Assembly: GCA_004375965.1 (NCBI GenBank)
Contig: SOIS01000074.1
Location: forward strand, 1-39,500
DNA: 39,500 bases
Direction of reading: 5' to 3'
From: Candidatus Cloacimonadota bacterium
GTDB taxonomy: Bacteria > Hydrothermota > E44-bin80
Part shown: positions 23,596 to 33,100 of the stretch, piece after piece
Layout of the letters: each line of letters opens with the position of its first letter
How positions within the stretch are numbered: the first letter of the stretch is position 1
Translations under genes and position numbers: made by a program
The notes under the pieces: model-generated
Databases searched by the model: none
The model's input: the letters and a program-made list of their open reading frames with translations, nothing else
Told to the model about the DNA's origin: nothing

Positions 23596-23976
23596 TTATC
23601 CGACTGCGATTACTGAGATTTCTACGAGAGCACCCTTAGGGAGGTTTTTAACTATTATAGTTGTCCTTGCTGGCTTCGTATGAGAAAAATAATTTGCATA
23701 AACCTCGTTCATGTCTGGAAAGTCTTCTAAAGTCGTTAAAAAGACTTCAGCCTTAACAACATCTTCAAGAGAATATTCTGCTTTTTTAAGAATAGCCGTT
23801 AAATTTTTTATAACTTTCTCTGTCTGCTCTTTTATTCCGCCTTTTACCATTTTCTGAGTGGAAGGGTCAAGGGCAATCTGGCCTGCTGTAAAAACAAAAA
23901 ACCCCACTTTTACAGCCTGACTGTACGGGCCGATTGCTTCTGGAGCCTCATCCGTACTGATTATCTCTTTCTCCAT
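23596..23976 (-). CDS. ridA: RidA family enamine/imine deaminase
   Basis: 126-residue RidA/YjgF/TdcF-family protein that hydrolyses reactive 2-aminoacrylate-type enamines made by PLP enzymes. It has GPYSQAVKVGFFVFTAGQI near the start. The substrate-binding arginine lies in KPARTTIIV (Arg104), and LPKGALVEISVIAVG closes the protein with Glu119. The start is ATG behind GGAGG. It lies between argF and dapF, within an amino acid biosynthesis stretch, which fits a housekeeping detoxifying role. Confidence 0.94.
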   Translation of the reverse strand: MEKEIISTDEAPEAIGPYSQAVKVGFFVFTAGQIALDPSTQKMVKGGIKEQTEKVIKNLTAILKKAEYSLEDVVKAEVFLTTLEDFPDMNEVYANYFSHTKPARTTIIVKNLPKGALVEISVIAVG

Positions 23977-24082
23977 ATTTCCTCCTGGTATATTGGAATA
24001 TACTTGATTACGCAGATTTTATAAGATTATATAGATTAAAAATAGATGAATCTTTGTTAGGTGAACAGCTGAGCAACGTTAG
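23977..24082. other. argF-ridA spacer with ACGCAGA repeat word
   Basis: The 106-base spacer contains TTGATTACGCAGATTTTATA starting at 24003. It resembles the CCGCAGA words at 14944 and 34521, as if a short dispersed repeat had left traces. No promoter or terminator is evident. Confidence 0.3.
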
Positions 24083-25006
24083 TTATGCTGCTTTCAGCAG
24101 TTTTACAAGTATTGCCTTCTCTGTATGAAGTCTGTTTTCTGCCTCATCGAGCACAACAGAATGTGGACCATCAATAACTTCATCTGTTATCTCTTCACCC
24201 CTATGTGCAGGTAGGCAGTGCATAACGATTACATCTTTTTTTGCTTTTGAAACAAGGTCAGTATTGACCTGAAAATCTTCGAAAATCTTTAGCCTTTTTA
24301 TTTTTTCATCCTCCTGCCCCATAGATGCCCAAACATCCGTGTATATCACATCCGCATCCTTTACCGCGGATTCGGGTTTATTGAAGACCATTAACTCAAA
24401 GGTCGCAGTTTGCATTTTATTTGCCTCATTCAGAATAGAGGTATGCGGTTCGTATCCCTTGGGTGATGCGATTCTTAGATTTAATCCATATATTGATGAG
24501 AATAGAATTATGGAGTTACATACATTGTTACTGTCTCCAATATAGGCAATATTAAGTCCGTCCAGTCTCCCTTTATGTTCAAGGATTGTAAAAAAATCTG
24601 CCAGAATTTGACAAGGATGTTCTTTGTCAGAAAGCGCGTTTATTACAGGAATAGTAGCATTCTCACTTAATTCTAAAACAGTGCTATGTGTAAATGTTCT
24701 TGCCATTATGCAATCAACCCATCTTGAAAGATTTCGAGCACAATCAGGAATGGATTCTCTCTCCCCGAGTTGAATATCTTTGGGACCAAGATAGATAGCA
24801 TGACCACCAAGTTGAACCATTCCTGTCTCAAATGTTACCCTTGTTCTTAAGGATGGTTTTTCAAAAATCATTGCAAGCGTTCTGTTTTTCAATAGATGAT
24901 GTTCTTTTCCTTCTTTTCCTTCCTTCTTAAGATGGGCTGAAAGACGAAAAATTTCATCTATCTCATCGATTGTAAGGTCAGCAATTGAAACAAAATCCTT
25001 TTGCAT
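24083..25006 (-). CDS. argF: Ornithine carbamoyltransferase
   Basis: Makes citrulline from ornithine and carbamoyl phosphate in arginine synthesis. 307 residues. The carbamoyl-phosphate loop is SLRTR (52-56, in FEKPSLRTRVTFE), and HPCQ is at 130-133. The ornithine loop DVWASMG (224-230) and HCLP (263-266, in MHCLPAHRG) distinguish it from aspartate carbamoyltransferase. The start is ATG behind AAGGAGG. It follows the DUF1571-like gene by 32 bases. No other arg genes are in the window. Confidence 0.96.
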   Translation of the reverse strand: MQKDFVSIADLTIDEIDEIFRLSAHLKKEGKEGKEHHLLKNRTLAMIFEKPSLRTRVTFETGMVQLGGHAIYLGPKDIQLGERESIPDCARNLSRWVDCIMARTFTHSTVLELSENATIPVINALSDKEHPCQILADFFTILEHKGRLDGLNIAYIGDSNNVCNSIILFSSIYGLNLRIASPKGYEPHTSILNEANKMQTATFELMVFNKPESAVKDADVIYTDVWASMGQEDEKIKRLKIFEDFQVNTDLVSKAKKDVIVMHCLPAHRGEEITDEVIDGPHSVVLDEAENRLHTEKAILVKLLKAA

Positions 25007-25038
25007 TCACCCTCCTTGCTCTGCAAAATATTCCTTTA

Positions 25039-25698
25039 CTAAGGCTTGAAGTCCTCTTCGCTTAGACCAATATTTATCTTAATATCCTTGTATATTGAAT
25101 AATGGACAATTTCACCGTTTCCTGTGAGTTGTTCTATTCGCAAAGGAAGAAAATTCTTTAAATCAATGAAGATATGCTCTTTTTTTGCTCCCCACAGTTT
25201 TATTGTATCCTTTGTCTCCGCAAAAAAAAGATATGCGGGTTTTTCAAGGTGTAACGTTTTTGTTACAGCGGTAAACTCATTCTGTTTATTATATTCTATT
25301 AATCTCTCTATCAATGTTTCCCAATCTCCCTGGTCAATCCTTTGTCCTCTTAGAGATGTAACTCTCTTATCCGTAATGTCGAGTGTAAGCACAATAAACT
25401 TAAAAAGTCCACTTTTGTACCCTTTCACTTTTTTTGTTATCGGATTATAGATACCAACTGACCCCTTTCCATTTCCATCTATGATTTTCATGTGTATCCA
25501 CTTGGGTTTTAGGAACTTCTGTTCTATTATGCTTCTCTCCTCCTTATTCCCCTTCTTTGTATATGACATAACTGTACAGGTATAATCGTTAATCGTATGC
25601 CATACTTCTTCTATCTTCTCGATTAAACCATCAATGTCTATCTTTTCTCCAGATAGGGATAAGGAAAACGAGAGAATCGTGAAAATTAAAATGAGAAT
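25039..25698 (-). CDS. DUF1571/LolA-like secreted protein with no canonical start codon
   Basis: The only ATG in frame (25569) gives 176 residues and cuts off the start of the fold. The frame is open another 43 codons and encodes a hydrophobic leader (ILILIFTILSFSLSLSGEK), then EEVWHTINDYTCTVMSYTKKG, which fits the N-terminus of the DUF1571/outer-membrane lipoprotein-sorting fold. No ATG, GTG or TTG exists there. I set the start at the ATT at 25698, inside the end of lon; another ATT (25686) overlaps the lon stop as TAATT. The mature protein should be periplasmic and bind lipid or lipoprotein, by family analogy. An assembly error is an alternative explanation. Confidence 0.65.
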   Translation of the reverse strand: MLILIFTILSFSLSLSGEKIDIDGLIEKIEEVWHTINDYTCTVMSYTKKGNKEERSIIEQKFLKPKWIHMKIIDGNGKGSVGIYNPITKKVKGYKSGLFKFIVLTLDITDKRVTSLRGQRIDQGDWETLIERLIEYNKQNEFTAVTKTLHLEKPAYLFFAETKDTIKLWGAKKEHIFIDLKNFLPLRIEQLTGNGEIVHYSIYKDIKINIGLSEEDFKP

Positions 25699-28124
25699 TT
25701 TCGTTTCTTTTTCTTTCTTTTACTCTTAGTCTTACGAGGATTCCTTTTCTTTCTTTCCAATGCTTCTTGTATCGCATCATCTATGCAGTCGATGAAGACA
25801 AATTTAATACCTCTCTTTACCTTATCAGAAATCTCTTCCAGATTGCTTCTGTTCTTCTCAGGTAGAATTATTTCCTTTATTCCTGCCCTTTTTGCAGCCA
25901 TAACCTTTTCTTTAACTCCGCCTATAGGGAGGATTTTTCCTCTCAGTGTAATCTCTCCTGTCATTGCAACATCTGGTTTTACAGGTTTTTCCGTGAGAAG
26001 GGATGCAAGGGCTACTGACATTGTTATACCTGCAGATGGACCATCCTTGGGGATTGCACCCTCTGGAATGTGGATATGTATGTCATACTTGTCGTAGAAA
26101 TTCCCATCTATTCCAAATCTCTTTGCGTTAGACCTTATATAGGAAAGTGCTGCTTCTGCCGACTCCTGCATAACATCTCCCATCTGACCTGTTAAGGTAA
26201 GACATTTCTTCCCGTGCATCTTTGTTGCCTCCACAAATAGTATCTCTCCCCCTGCTCGTGTCCAGGCGAGCCCAGTTGCAATACCGACTCCTCCTGTTCT
26301 CTCTGCAATTTCAGAATAATATTTTGCAGGACCAAGAAATTCTTTAACATTTCCTTTATTAACAATAGAAAGGGTTTTTCGTCCTTCTGCAACCTTCCTT
26401 GCCACCTTTCGACATATTGAACCTATCGACCTTTCAAGATTTCTTACACCCGCTTCTCTTGTATAATCATTTACAATTTCAAGAATTGCATTGTCTGTAA
26501 ATTTTATAAGTTTTTTTGAAAGCCCGTTTTCATTTACCTGTCTCGGTATTAAGAAACTTTTTGCAATCTCAAGTTTTTCCTGGATGATATACCCCGGTAA
26601 GGTTATTATCTCCATCCTATCTTTCAGGGCAGGAGGAATTGGATCGATTATGTTTCCTGTTGTAATAAACATTACCTTGGAAAGGTCAAATGCTACTTCA
26701 AGATAATGGTCACTGAAGGAATTATTCTGTTCAGGGTCAAGTACCTCCAGGAGTGCTGCAGCAGGGTCGCCTCTGAAATCGACCCCTATCTTATCTACCT
26801 CGTCCAGCATAAAGACAGGATTGTTTGAACCTGCGTGCTTTATTCCCTGTATAATTCTGCCTGGCAATGCTGCGACATACGTCCTTCTATGTCCCCTTAT
26901 CTCAGCTTCATCCCTTACACCTCCAAGGGAGAATCGGACGAATTTTCTTCCAAGTGCCCTTGCTATAGATTTCCCAAGAGATGTTTTCCCGACCCCTGGT
27001 GGTCCGATAAAACAGAGGATTGGTCCCTTTGAATCCTTTTTCAATTTTCTTACTGCGAGGAATTCTATAATCCTCTCTTTAACATCTTCAAGGTTGTAAT
27101 GGTCATCGTTAAGAACCTTTTCCACTTCTTTAATCGCAAGGTTGTCCTTTGTTTCTTTTGACCATGGTAAATTGACAAGCCAGTCAAGATATGTTCGTAT
27201 GACATGGTATTCAGCTGCCTGGACAGGAATTACTCCGAGTCTCTCAAGTTCTTTCATTGCAACCTTTTCAACATCTTTAGGCATCTTCGCTTTCTTTATT
27301 TTCTTCTTTAACTCCTCAATCTCTATGGTTCTTTCATCCTTTTCCCCGAGCTCCTTTTGTATTGCTTTTAACTGTTCTCTTAGATAGAATTTTCTCTGGT
27401 CCTCATCGATCTCGTCCTTTACCTGCGAACGAATCTTTGCACCGAGCTCAAGAATGTTAATTTCCTTCATCAGAATAGGTGTCAGGTTCTGAAGTCTCTT
27501 GACAGGGCCGAACGTTTCCAGAATCTTCTGCTTGTCTTCTAGTTCAAAGTTTAGATTTGCTACAATAAAATCTGCAAGTCTCCCAGGTTCTTCTATATTT
27601 ATTACAATTGCTTCGAGTTCTTCAGGAAGATGAGGAGAGAGCTCAATAAGTTTTTGGAACATTGAAACGATATTTCTCATAAGAGCCTCTACCTTAACCC
27701 CTTTTTCCCAGCGTTCTTCTATTATCTCTACCGTTGCTTTTAAGTAAGGCTCTTCCTGGGTAAATTCCTTTATCCTTATCCTGCTAATACCCTGAACAAG
27801 TAGCCTCAAACTTCCATCAGGAAATCGCAGCATCTTTGCGATGGTAGAAGCAGTTCCCACCCTGTAGACATCATCCTTTCCTGGGATCTCTTTTTTTAGA
27901 TTCTTTTGTGCAACAAGCCCAAGAATCTTATCGCCTTCCAATGCATCATCAATGAGTTTTATTGCCCTCTCTTTAACAGCAACAAGAGGTACAATAATCA
28001 GTGGAAAAACAATGGTTCCTTTAATTGGTAGAATTGGCAGTTCTTCAGGAATTTTCTTTACAGCAGGCTTTTTTTCACTTGCTTCCAATATATTAAAAGG
28101 ATTATTTCCGTTCTTGTTATTCAT
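25686..28124 (-). CDS. lon: ATP-dependent Lon protease
   Basis: Homo-oligomeric cytoplasmic AAA+ protease, 812 residues. The N-terminal substrate domain (LPILPIKGTIVFPLIIVPL) and a coiled region lead to Walker A GPPGVGKT (374-381) and Walker B VFMLDEVDK. The protease domain has the catalytic Ser697 in PKDGPSAGITM and a Lys near 740 in GGVKEKVMAAKRAG. The C-terminus ends in a strongly basic tail of about 22 residues (RKTKSKRKKKKRKFSF), not usual in bacterial Lon. The start is ATG behind AAAGGAG, 12 bases after hsp20. Confidence 0.97.
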   Translation of the reverse strand: MNNKNGNNPFNILEASEKKPAVKKIPEELPILPIKGTIVFPLIIVPLVAVKERAIKLIDDALEGDKILGLVAQKNLKKEIPGKDDVYRVGTASTIAKMLRFPDGSLRLLVQGISRIRIKEFTQEEPYLKATVEIIEERWEKGVKVEALMRNIVSMFQKLIELSPHLPEELEAIVINIEEPGRLADFIVANLNFELEDKQKILETFGPVKRLQNLTPILMKEINILELGAKIRSQVKDEIDEDQRKFYLREQLKAIQKELGEKDERTIEIEELKKKIKKAKMPKDVEKVAMKELERLGVIPVQAAEYHVIRTYLDWLVNLPWSKETKDNLAIKEVEKVLNDDHYNLEDVKERIIEFLAVRKLKKDSKGPILCFIGPPGVGKTSLGKSIARALGRKFVRFSLGGVRDEAEIRGHRRTYVAALPGRIIQGIKHAGSNNPVFMLDEVDKIGVDFRGDPAAALLEVLDPEQNNSFSDHYLEVAFDLSKVMFITTGNIIDPIPPALKDRMEIITLPGYIIQEKLEIAKSFLIPRQVNENGLSKKLIKFTDNAILEIVNDYTREAGVRNLERSIGSICRKVARKVAEGRKTLSIVNKGNVKEFLGPAKYYSEIAERTGGVGIATGLAWTRAGGEILFVEATKMHGKKCLTLTGQMGDVMQESAEAALSYIRSNAKRFGIDGNFYDKYDIHIHIPEGAIPKDGPSAGITMSVALASLLTEKPVKPDVAMTGEITLRGKILPIGGVKEKVMAAKRAGIKEIILPEKNRSNLEEISDKVKRGIKFVFIDCIDDAIQEALERKKRNPRKTKSKRKKKKRKFSF

Positions 28125-28136
28125 TTTCTCTCCTTT

Positions 28137-28574
28137 TTAAGCTATCTCGATAATTTTTTCCTCTTCATCGCCAATTTTCAATTTGGGAAGCGTAATTTTC
28201 AAGATTCCGTGCACGTAATCTACCTTCACACCCTTTACTTTAATAGGACAGGGAATAAAAACTACCCTTTCAAAGGGTCCAAAATTCAGCTCCATATAAT
28301 AGTAATTTCTCTTGCCATCTATTTTTGATGGATCTTCTCTAAAGCCTTTTACATTGAGGTAGTTCCCTTCGAGAGTTATCTTGAGTTCCTTCTTATCTAT
28401 TCCCGCTATTTCAATAAGTATAATAATATTTTCGTCTGTCTCATAAACATCGCAGGGAGGCATCCATACACCCCTGCCAGAGAATGGGAGTGATTCAGAG
28501 AAAACTCTCTTGAAAATTTTTTCCATTTTGACCTGAGTTTTTTTTATTCCTTTTAATAAATCATCATCAGCCAT
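28137..28574 (-). CDS. Small heat shock protein, Hsp20/alpha-crystallin family
   Basis: 145-residue ATP-independent chaperone that holds unfolding proteins. The alpha-crystallin domain covers residues 37-135 (WMPPCDVYETDENIIILIEI, AGIDKKELKITLEG, then GPFERVVFIPCPI). The C-terminal KIIEIA supplies the I-x-I anchor. The start is ATG behind GGAGGAG. It is next to lon, a sensible pairing of chaperone and protease. No CIRCE inverted repeat is visible upstream, so heat control, if any, is by other means. Confidence 0.95.
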   Translation of the reverse strand: MADDDLLKGIKKTQVKMEKIFKRVFSESLPFSGRGVWMPPCDVYETDENIIILIEIAGIDKKELKITLEGNYLNVKGFREDPSKIDGKRNYYYMELNFGPFERVVFIPCPIKVKGVKVDYVHGILKITLPKLKIGDEEEKIIEIA

Positions 28575-28659
28575 TTTCTCCTCCAGTAGGTAGAATTTTA
28601 TAAACGTCTATATAAACCTTCTCATCAGAATCTGCAAGGATACAAACTAACTTTTTCAT
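28567..28659 (-). CDS. Possible 30-residue leader peptide upstream of hsp20
   Basis: Between purM and hsp20 an ATG at 28659 opens 30 codons (MKKLVCILADSDEKVYIDVY...). The stop TGA lies eight bases inside the hsp20 gene, an arrangement that could couple translation. It resembles the start of a response-regulator receiver (KKLVCILADSDEK) but is too short to fold. It has no ribosome binding site of its own. It may be a leader, a remnant or chance. Confidence 0.25.
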   Translation of the reverse strand: MKKLVCILADSDEKVYIDVYKILPTGGENG

Positions 28660-28670
28660 ATGTTAATTAT

Positions 28671-29693
28671 TTAGAATTTTATCTCAACGTTTCTTTCACC
28701 TGCCACTACCTGACCAATTTCGTAGAACTCTTCTTTCTTTGATATCAGGTAATTCTCGAGCTCTTCCTTATTTTCTGCATCAACTATGAGCACCATACCA
28801 ATACCCATATTGAATGTTCTATACATCTCTGAAATTGGAATATCTCCTTGTTCTTTTAAAAAGTCGAATATTGGGGGTTTCTCCCATGTAGATGTGTCTA
28901 TTATACAGGAGCAGTTATGTGGAAGAATCCTTGGTATATTATCGTAGAATCCACCTCCTGTGATATGTGCATACCCTTTTATGATTCCTCTTTCTCTTAA
29001 AGGGGAGAGTAGTGGAAAATAGGACCTGTGAACCCTTAGTAATTCTTCTCCTACATAATTTTTTATCTCAGGAACATAATCCTCTACTGTAAGTTTTAGT
29101 TTACTGAATAAAATCTTTCTAACTAGTGAAAAGCCATTTGTATGAAGACCATTCGACTCGAGACCTATGAGGATATCGTCTGGTTTTACAGCATCTATAT
29201 CAGGGATCCTCTTTTTTTCAACGATACCGACAATGAAACCCGCAATGTCATAATGTTTCTCCTTATAAAAATCAGGCATTTCCGCCATTTCTCCACCGAC
29301 CAATGAGCAACTATTTTCTTTGCACCCCTTTGCAAGTCCCATAACAATCTCTTCTATTATCTTTTCATTAAGTTTTGGTGTTGCTATATAGTCGAGAAAA
29401 AAGAGTGGTTCAGCACCAACAGTCAAGATATCATTTACACAGTGATTCACAAGGTCGTGACCCGTTGTATCGTACCTCTCAGTCATTGTAGCAATTTCAA
29501 GTTTGGTTCCAACACCATCTGCACTTGAAACAAGAACTGGTTCAGCATATTTTTTCTTTATCTCAAAAAGTGCACCGAAACTGCCTATATCTGTAAGAAC
29601 AGAAGAAGAAAAAGTCTCCCTCGCTAATCTACGAATTTTTTTCACAGATTCCTGAGCTGCTTTAATATTAACTCCTGCATCTCTGTACTTCAT
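28671..29693 (-). CDS. purM: Phosphoribosylformylglycinamidine cyclo-ligase (AIR synthetase)
   Basis: Fifth step of purine synthesis, closing FGAM to AIR with ATP. 340 residues, the usual PurM length. SADGVGTKLEIA, DLVNHCVNDILTVGAEPLFFLDY, LVGGEMAEMPDFY and the C-terminal AHITGGGFYDNIPR are family signatures. The ATG at 29693 shares its A with the stop of the small lipoprotein gene (TAATG) and has no ribosome binding site of its own, so translation probably depends on that upstream frame. Other pur genes are absent here. Confidence 0.96.
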   Translation of the reverse strand: MKYRDAGVNIKAAQESVKKIRRLARETFSSSVLTDIGSFGALFEIKKKYAEPVLVSSADGVGTKLEIATMTERYDTTGHDLVNHCVNDILTVGAEPLFFLDYIATPKLNEKIIEEIVMGLAKGCKENSCSLVGGEMAEMPDFYKEKHYDIAGFIVGIVEKKRIPDIDAVKPDDILIGLESNGLHTNGFSLVRKILFSKLKLTVEDYVPEIKNYVGEELLRVHRSYFPLLSPLRERGIIKGYAHITGGGFYDNIPRILPHNCSCIIDTSTWEKPPIFDFLKEQGDIPISEMYRTFNMGIGMVLIVDAENKEELENYLISKKEEFYEIGQVVAGERNVEIKF

Positions 29694-29863
29694 TATTCTT
29701 CAGGTATAATTTTACCAGAGCACATTCCGGTTCCAGAAACTCCTTTAGGTATTCCACTCACCATACCTATAGTTACTTTTGCAAGTGGGGTAGATTTTTT
29801 ACAACCTTCAAGAGAAACTACAATCATAAGAATTAATATTAAAAAATTCCTTCTATTTTTCAT
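29693..29863 (-). CDS. 56-residue lipoprotein, translationally coupled to purM
   Basis: ATG at 29863 opens 56 codons. Residues 1-20 form a clear lipoprotein signal (MKNRRNFLILILMIVVSLEG) with Cys21 in LEGC. The mature part is only 36 residues, rich in Gly, Lys, Pro and Thr, with another Cys and the segment VTIGMVSGIPKG. Its TAA overlaps the purM ATG. A good promoter (29895-29923) lies just upstream, which supports a real gene. The family is not recognised. It could be a truncated lipoprotein kept for its coupling role. No strong ribosome binding site. Confidence 0.55.
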   Translation of the reverse strand: MKNRRNFLILILMIVVSLEGCKKSTPLAKVTIGMVSGIPKGVSGTGMCSGKIIPEE

Positions 29864-29894
29864 AATCTATTTCATTATTCTAAAAGGTACTAAG

Positions 29895-29923
29895 AATATA
29901 ATTACGATTCAGGCAAATGTCAA
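29895..29923 (-). promoter_or_regulatory. Promoter of the lipoprotein-purM-hsp20-lon operon
   Basis: Perfect TTGACA (29918-29923), 17-base spacer, TATATT (29895-29900) on the minus strand. Transcription would start near 29888, 25 bases before the small lipoprotein ATG. Confidence 0.7.
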
Positions 29924-30044
29924 GGAAAAAATAAGGTGATGAGTCCACATGTCAAGATATGAAAATTTGAAATCCTAATGCTGAAATTCTTTTCAGGTCT
30001 GACTGTATGACCTCAAAAATCTTTGATTTCTTTGAAAAAAAGGC

Positions 30045-30072
30045 TTGACAAATTAATTAGCATAGATATACT
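30045..30072 (+). promoter_or_regulatory. Promoter of the large repeat-protein gene
   Basis: Perfect TTGACA (30045-30050), 16-base spacer, TATACT (30067-30072). A perfect TATAAT also lies at 30072-30077, but with a 21-base spacer. It is about 100 bases before the ATG. Confidence 0.7.
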
Positions 30073-30176
30073 ATAATTGAGTCCTTTGAAATTATATTTG
30101 GTTGTGGATTATAGCTTGTTTTTAAAATGTTAGAAACATGCAAGAAATTTTTTAGGATGCTGAAAAAGGGGGTTTT

Positions 30177-33100
30177 ATGAATAAAATTATAATAATTTGT
30201 TTAACTCTTTTCCTTCTTTTTGGACAAATTTGGGCACAGAGTTTAACAATAACAATCCCAAACGGTGGTGAAGAATGGTTTGTTGGTAATAAACATCCAA
30301 TCCACTGGGATTGGTCAGGTTCTATTACTTCAGTCAGACTTGAGTATTCAACAGATGGTGGAGTAAACTGGATGCTTATTGCGTCAACAACAACAAATGA
30401 TGGTGATTATCTGTGGACAATTTCCAACACAATATCAGCAAACTGTTTCGTGAAAATCTCTGATGTATCAAATCCTGCAATCAATGATTTTAGTGATGGA
30501 AGTTTTTCCATAATAAGACCATCAATAGACATTAAAAAACCTGATGGTGGCGAGGTCTTGAGGATTGGTGAATATTATCCAATTCATTGGGACTGGTCAG
30601 GACAATTTAGCAATGTAAAGATTGAATACTCAACTGATGGTGGTAGTTCTTGGAACACAATCATTGCCAACACCCAGAACGATGGTGAGCACTACTGGCA
30701 TATACCAAATGCCCCATCAAATATGTGCCGAATTAAAATTACAAACCTTATTGATCCTGATTGTTTTAACATCAGCGACGATAACTTTACCATTGCAAAT
30801 AACACTATCACAGTTATCAAACCTGATGGTGGCGGGGCATATACAACAGGGCAGATTTATCCAATCATTTGGGACTGGACAGGAAGTTTTACTACTGTAA
30901 AAATTGACTATTCGACCGATGGTGGAACAACTTGGAATTCAATTGTAACTTCTACTGCAAACGATGGAAGTCACAAATGGACCATCCCAAATACTCCCTC
31001 AAATAGTTGTCGTATAAAGATAACAAATACTGCTGACCCAAACTGTTTTGATATAAGCGATAGCAATTTTACTATTTTGTCTACAGGGCTACAATTGGTC
31101 TGCCCAAATGGTGGAGAAATTTATGTTGTTGGCGATTTATGCCCAATTCACTGGGGTTGGCTCGGCACTATAAATTCAGTTAAACTTGAATATTCAACAG
31201 ATGGAGGCACAACTTGGCATACCATTATAAATTCAACAACAAATGATGGTGATTATGTCTGGACTATACCAAACATACCTTCAAACCAATGTCGGATAAA
31301 GATCACAAATCTTAGTGACCCGAATTGCTGGGATATGAGTAGTGCAGATTTTACGGTTGAGAGCCCTTCGTTTATTATATTTGACCCTGACAGTGGAAGG
31401 TCTTTGGTTGCCGGAGAGACATATCCAATTCATTGGAACTGGCGAGGAATAGTTAGCAATATAAAACTGGAACTATGGTATAAGGTTGCGGCTGGGGTTC
31501 AATGGTGGACCATTACATCAAATACACCTAATGATGGTAGCCACTACTTTACTGTCCCCTATTATATCTCCGATTCCTGCGGAATAAAGATAACAAGCAA
31601 TGTTGATGCAAACTGTTATGCATTGAGCGAGGTCTTCAAAATTGTCAGACCAACAATAAAGGTAATCTATCCCAATGGAGGTGAGAATCTCATTGAGGGA
31701 GAAGATATGGAAATTATCTGGGATTGGAATGGTAATTTCTCGAATGTAATGCTACAGTATTCGATTGATGAAGGTTCAAACTGGCAGACAATAACAACCA
31801 GCACATCTAATGATGGCAGTTACCACTGGACTATACCAAGTGGTATTTGGCTCACCTGTCTTTTGAAGGTCATAAATACCACTGACATTGATTGTTATGA
31901 TGTGGGAGATGCAAGTTTTAATATTTTAGATGCAACAATAGATGTAAAAAGGCCAAGTCTTGGAGACACATTCTACATAAAACGTAAGCATCCAATATAC
32001 TGGCAATGGACAGGTGGTTTTCCTACAGTGCGGATTATGTATTCAACAAACGGTGGTGGGTCCTGGCAAAATGTGATTTCTTCCGCACCTAATAATGGCT
32101 ATTATATCTGGACTTGTGATACCATTGTTTCAAATAATGCCCGCATTCAGGTAATAAGTAATCAGAATACTGGTGCCTTTAGCGTAAGCGACCCTTTTGT
32201 TATTGCTGATACTTCTTCTCTTACTGAACCACTTCGTGTTCTGGCACCGCTCCAAGGCGATTCCTTCCCAGTCGGTGGCAAATGTTGCATCACCTGGCAC
32301 AGTATTAATTTTGCATCCCCGAACCAAGTAAATCTTTACTATTCAATTGATGGTCCACCTTGGATTGGTATTGCAACAGTTTCAAATAGTCAAAAGCGAT
32401 ATGAATGGACAGTTCCAAATTATGTAACGGATAACTGCCGGATATTAGCAGAGGATGTTAATGGAACTGCCTCTGACATAAGTGAGAGTTTCTCAATTGT
32501 GCTCCAGAAGATAGAAGTTGTATCTCCAACCTCTGTAAAAGAGTGGGTTGTCGGAAGAAAATATTATATCCTCTGGAACTGGACTGGCGGCTTTTCCAAT
32601 GCAGTTATTGATTACTCTTATAATGGCGGTATTGATTGGGTGACTATTGCCTCACCTACATCCAATGATGGAGCGTATGAGTGGACAACTCCTAATACGC
32701 CTTCTACCCAGTGCCTTATTCGTATAAGAAATTACGAGAATGTAAATGTTGTTACAATCAGTGATACCTTTGCAATAAAACCGCAATCAATAACAATCAG
32801 TTATCCAATTGCTAGCGATAGTTTTATAGTTGGTAGAAAATATTATATTAGCTGGGATTATACAGGTGCTTTTTCCTCTGTGAACATAGAATATTCAATT
32901 GATGGAGGGATAAACTGGACATCAATTGTTTCATCAGCTGCAAATAATCAATATTATCAATGGACAATTCCTAATACACCGAGTAATCTTACAGTTATCA
33001 GGGTGATAAACTCAGCAAATCTCGATGTCTTTGGACTTAGCGATACATTCTCAATAGTTCCCCAGACAATAACCGTAACTTCACCAGTATTGAGTGACCA

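Larger units (their letters stand above)
29864..30176. other. Divergent intergenic region with two promoters
   Basis: 313 bases between the purM operon (minus) and the repeat-protein gene (plus). It holds one promoter for each direction, described separately. The repeat-protein message would have an untranslated leader of about 100 bases. I see no ORF and no strong hairpin. Confidence 0.5.
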
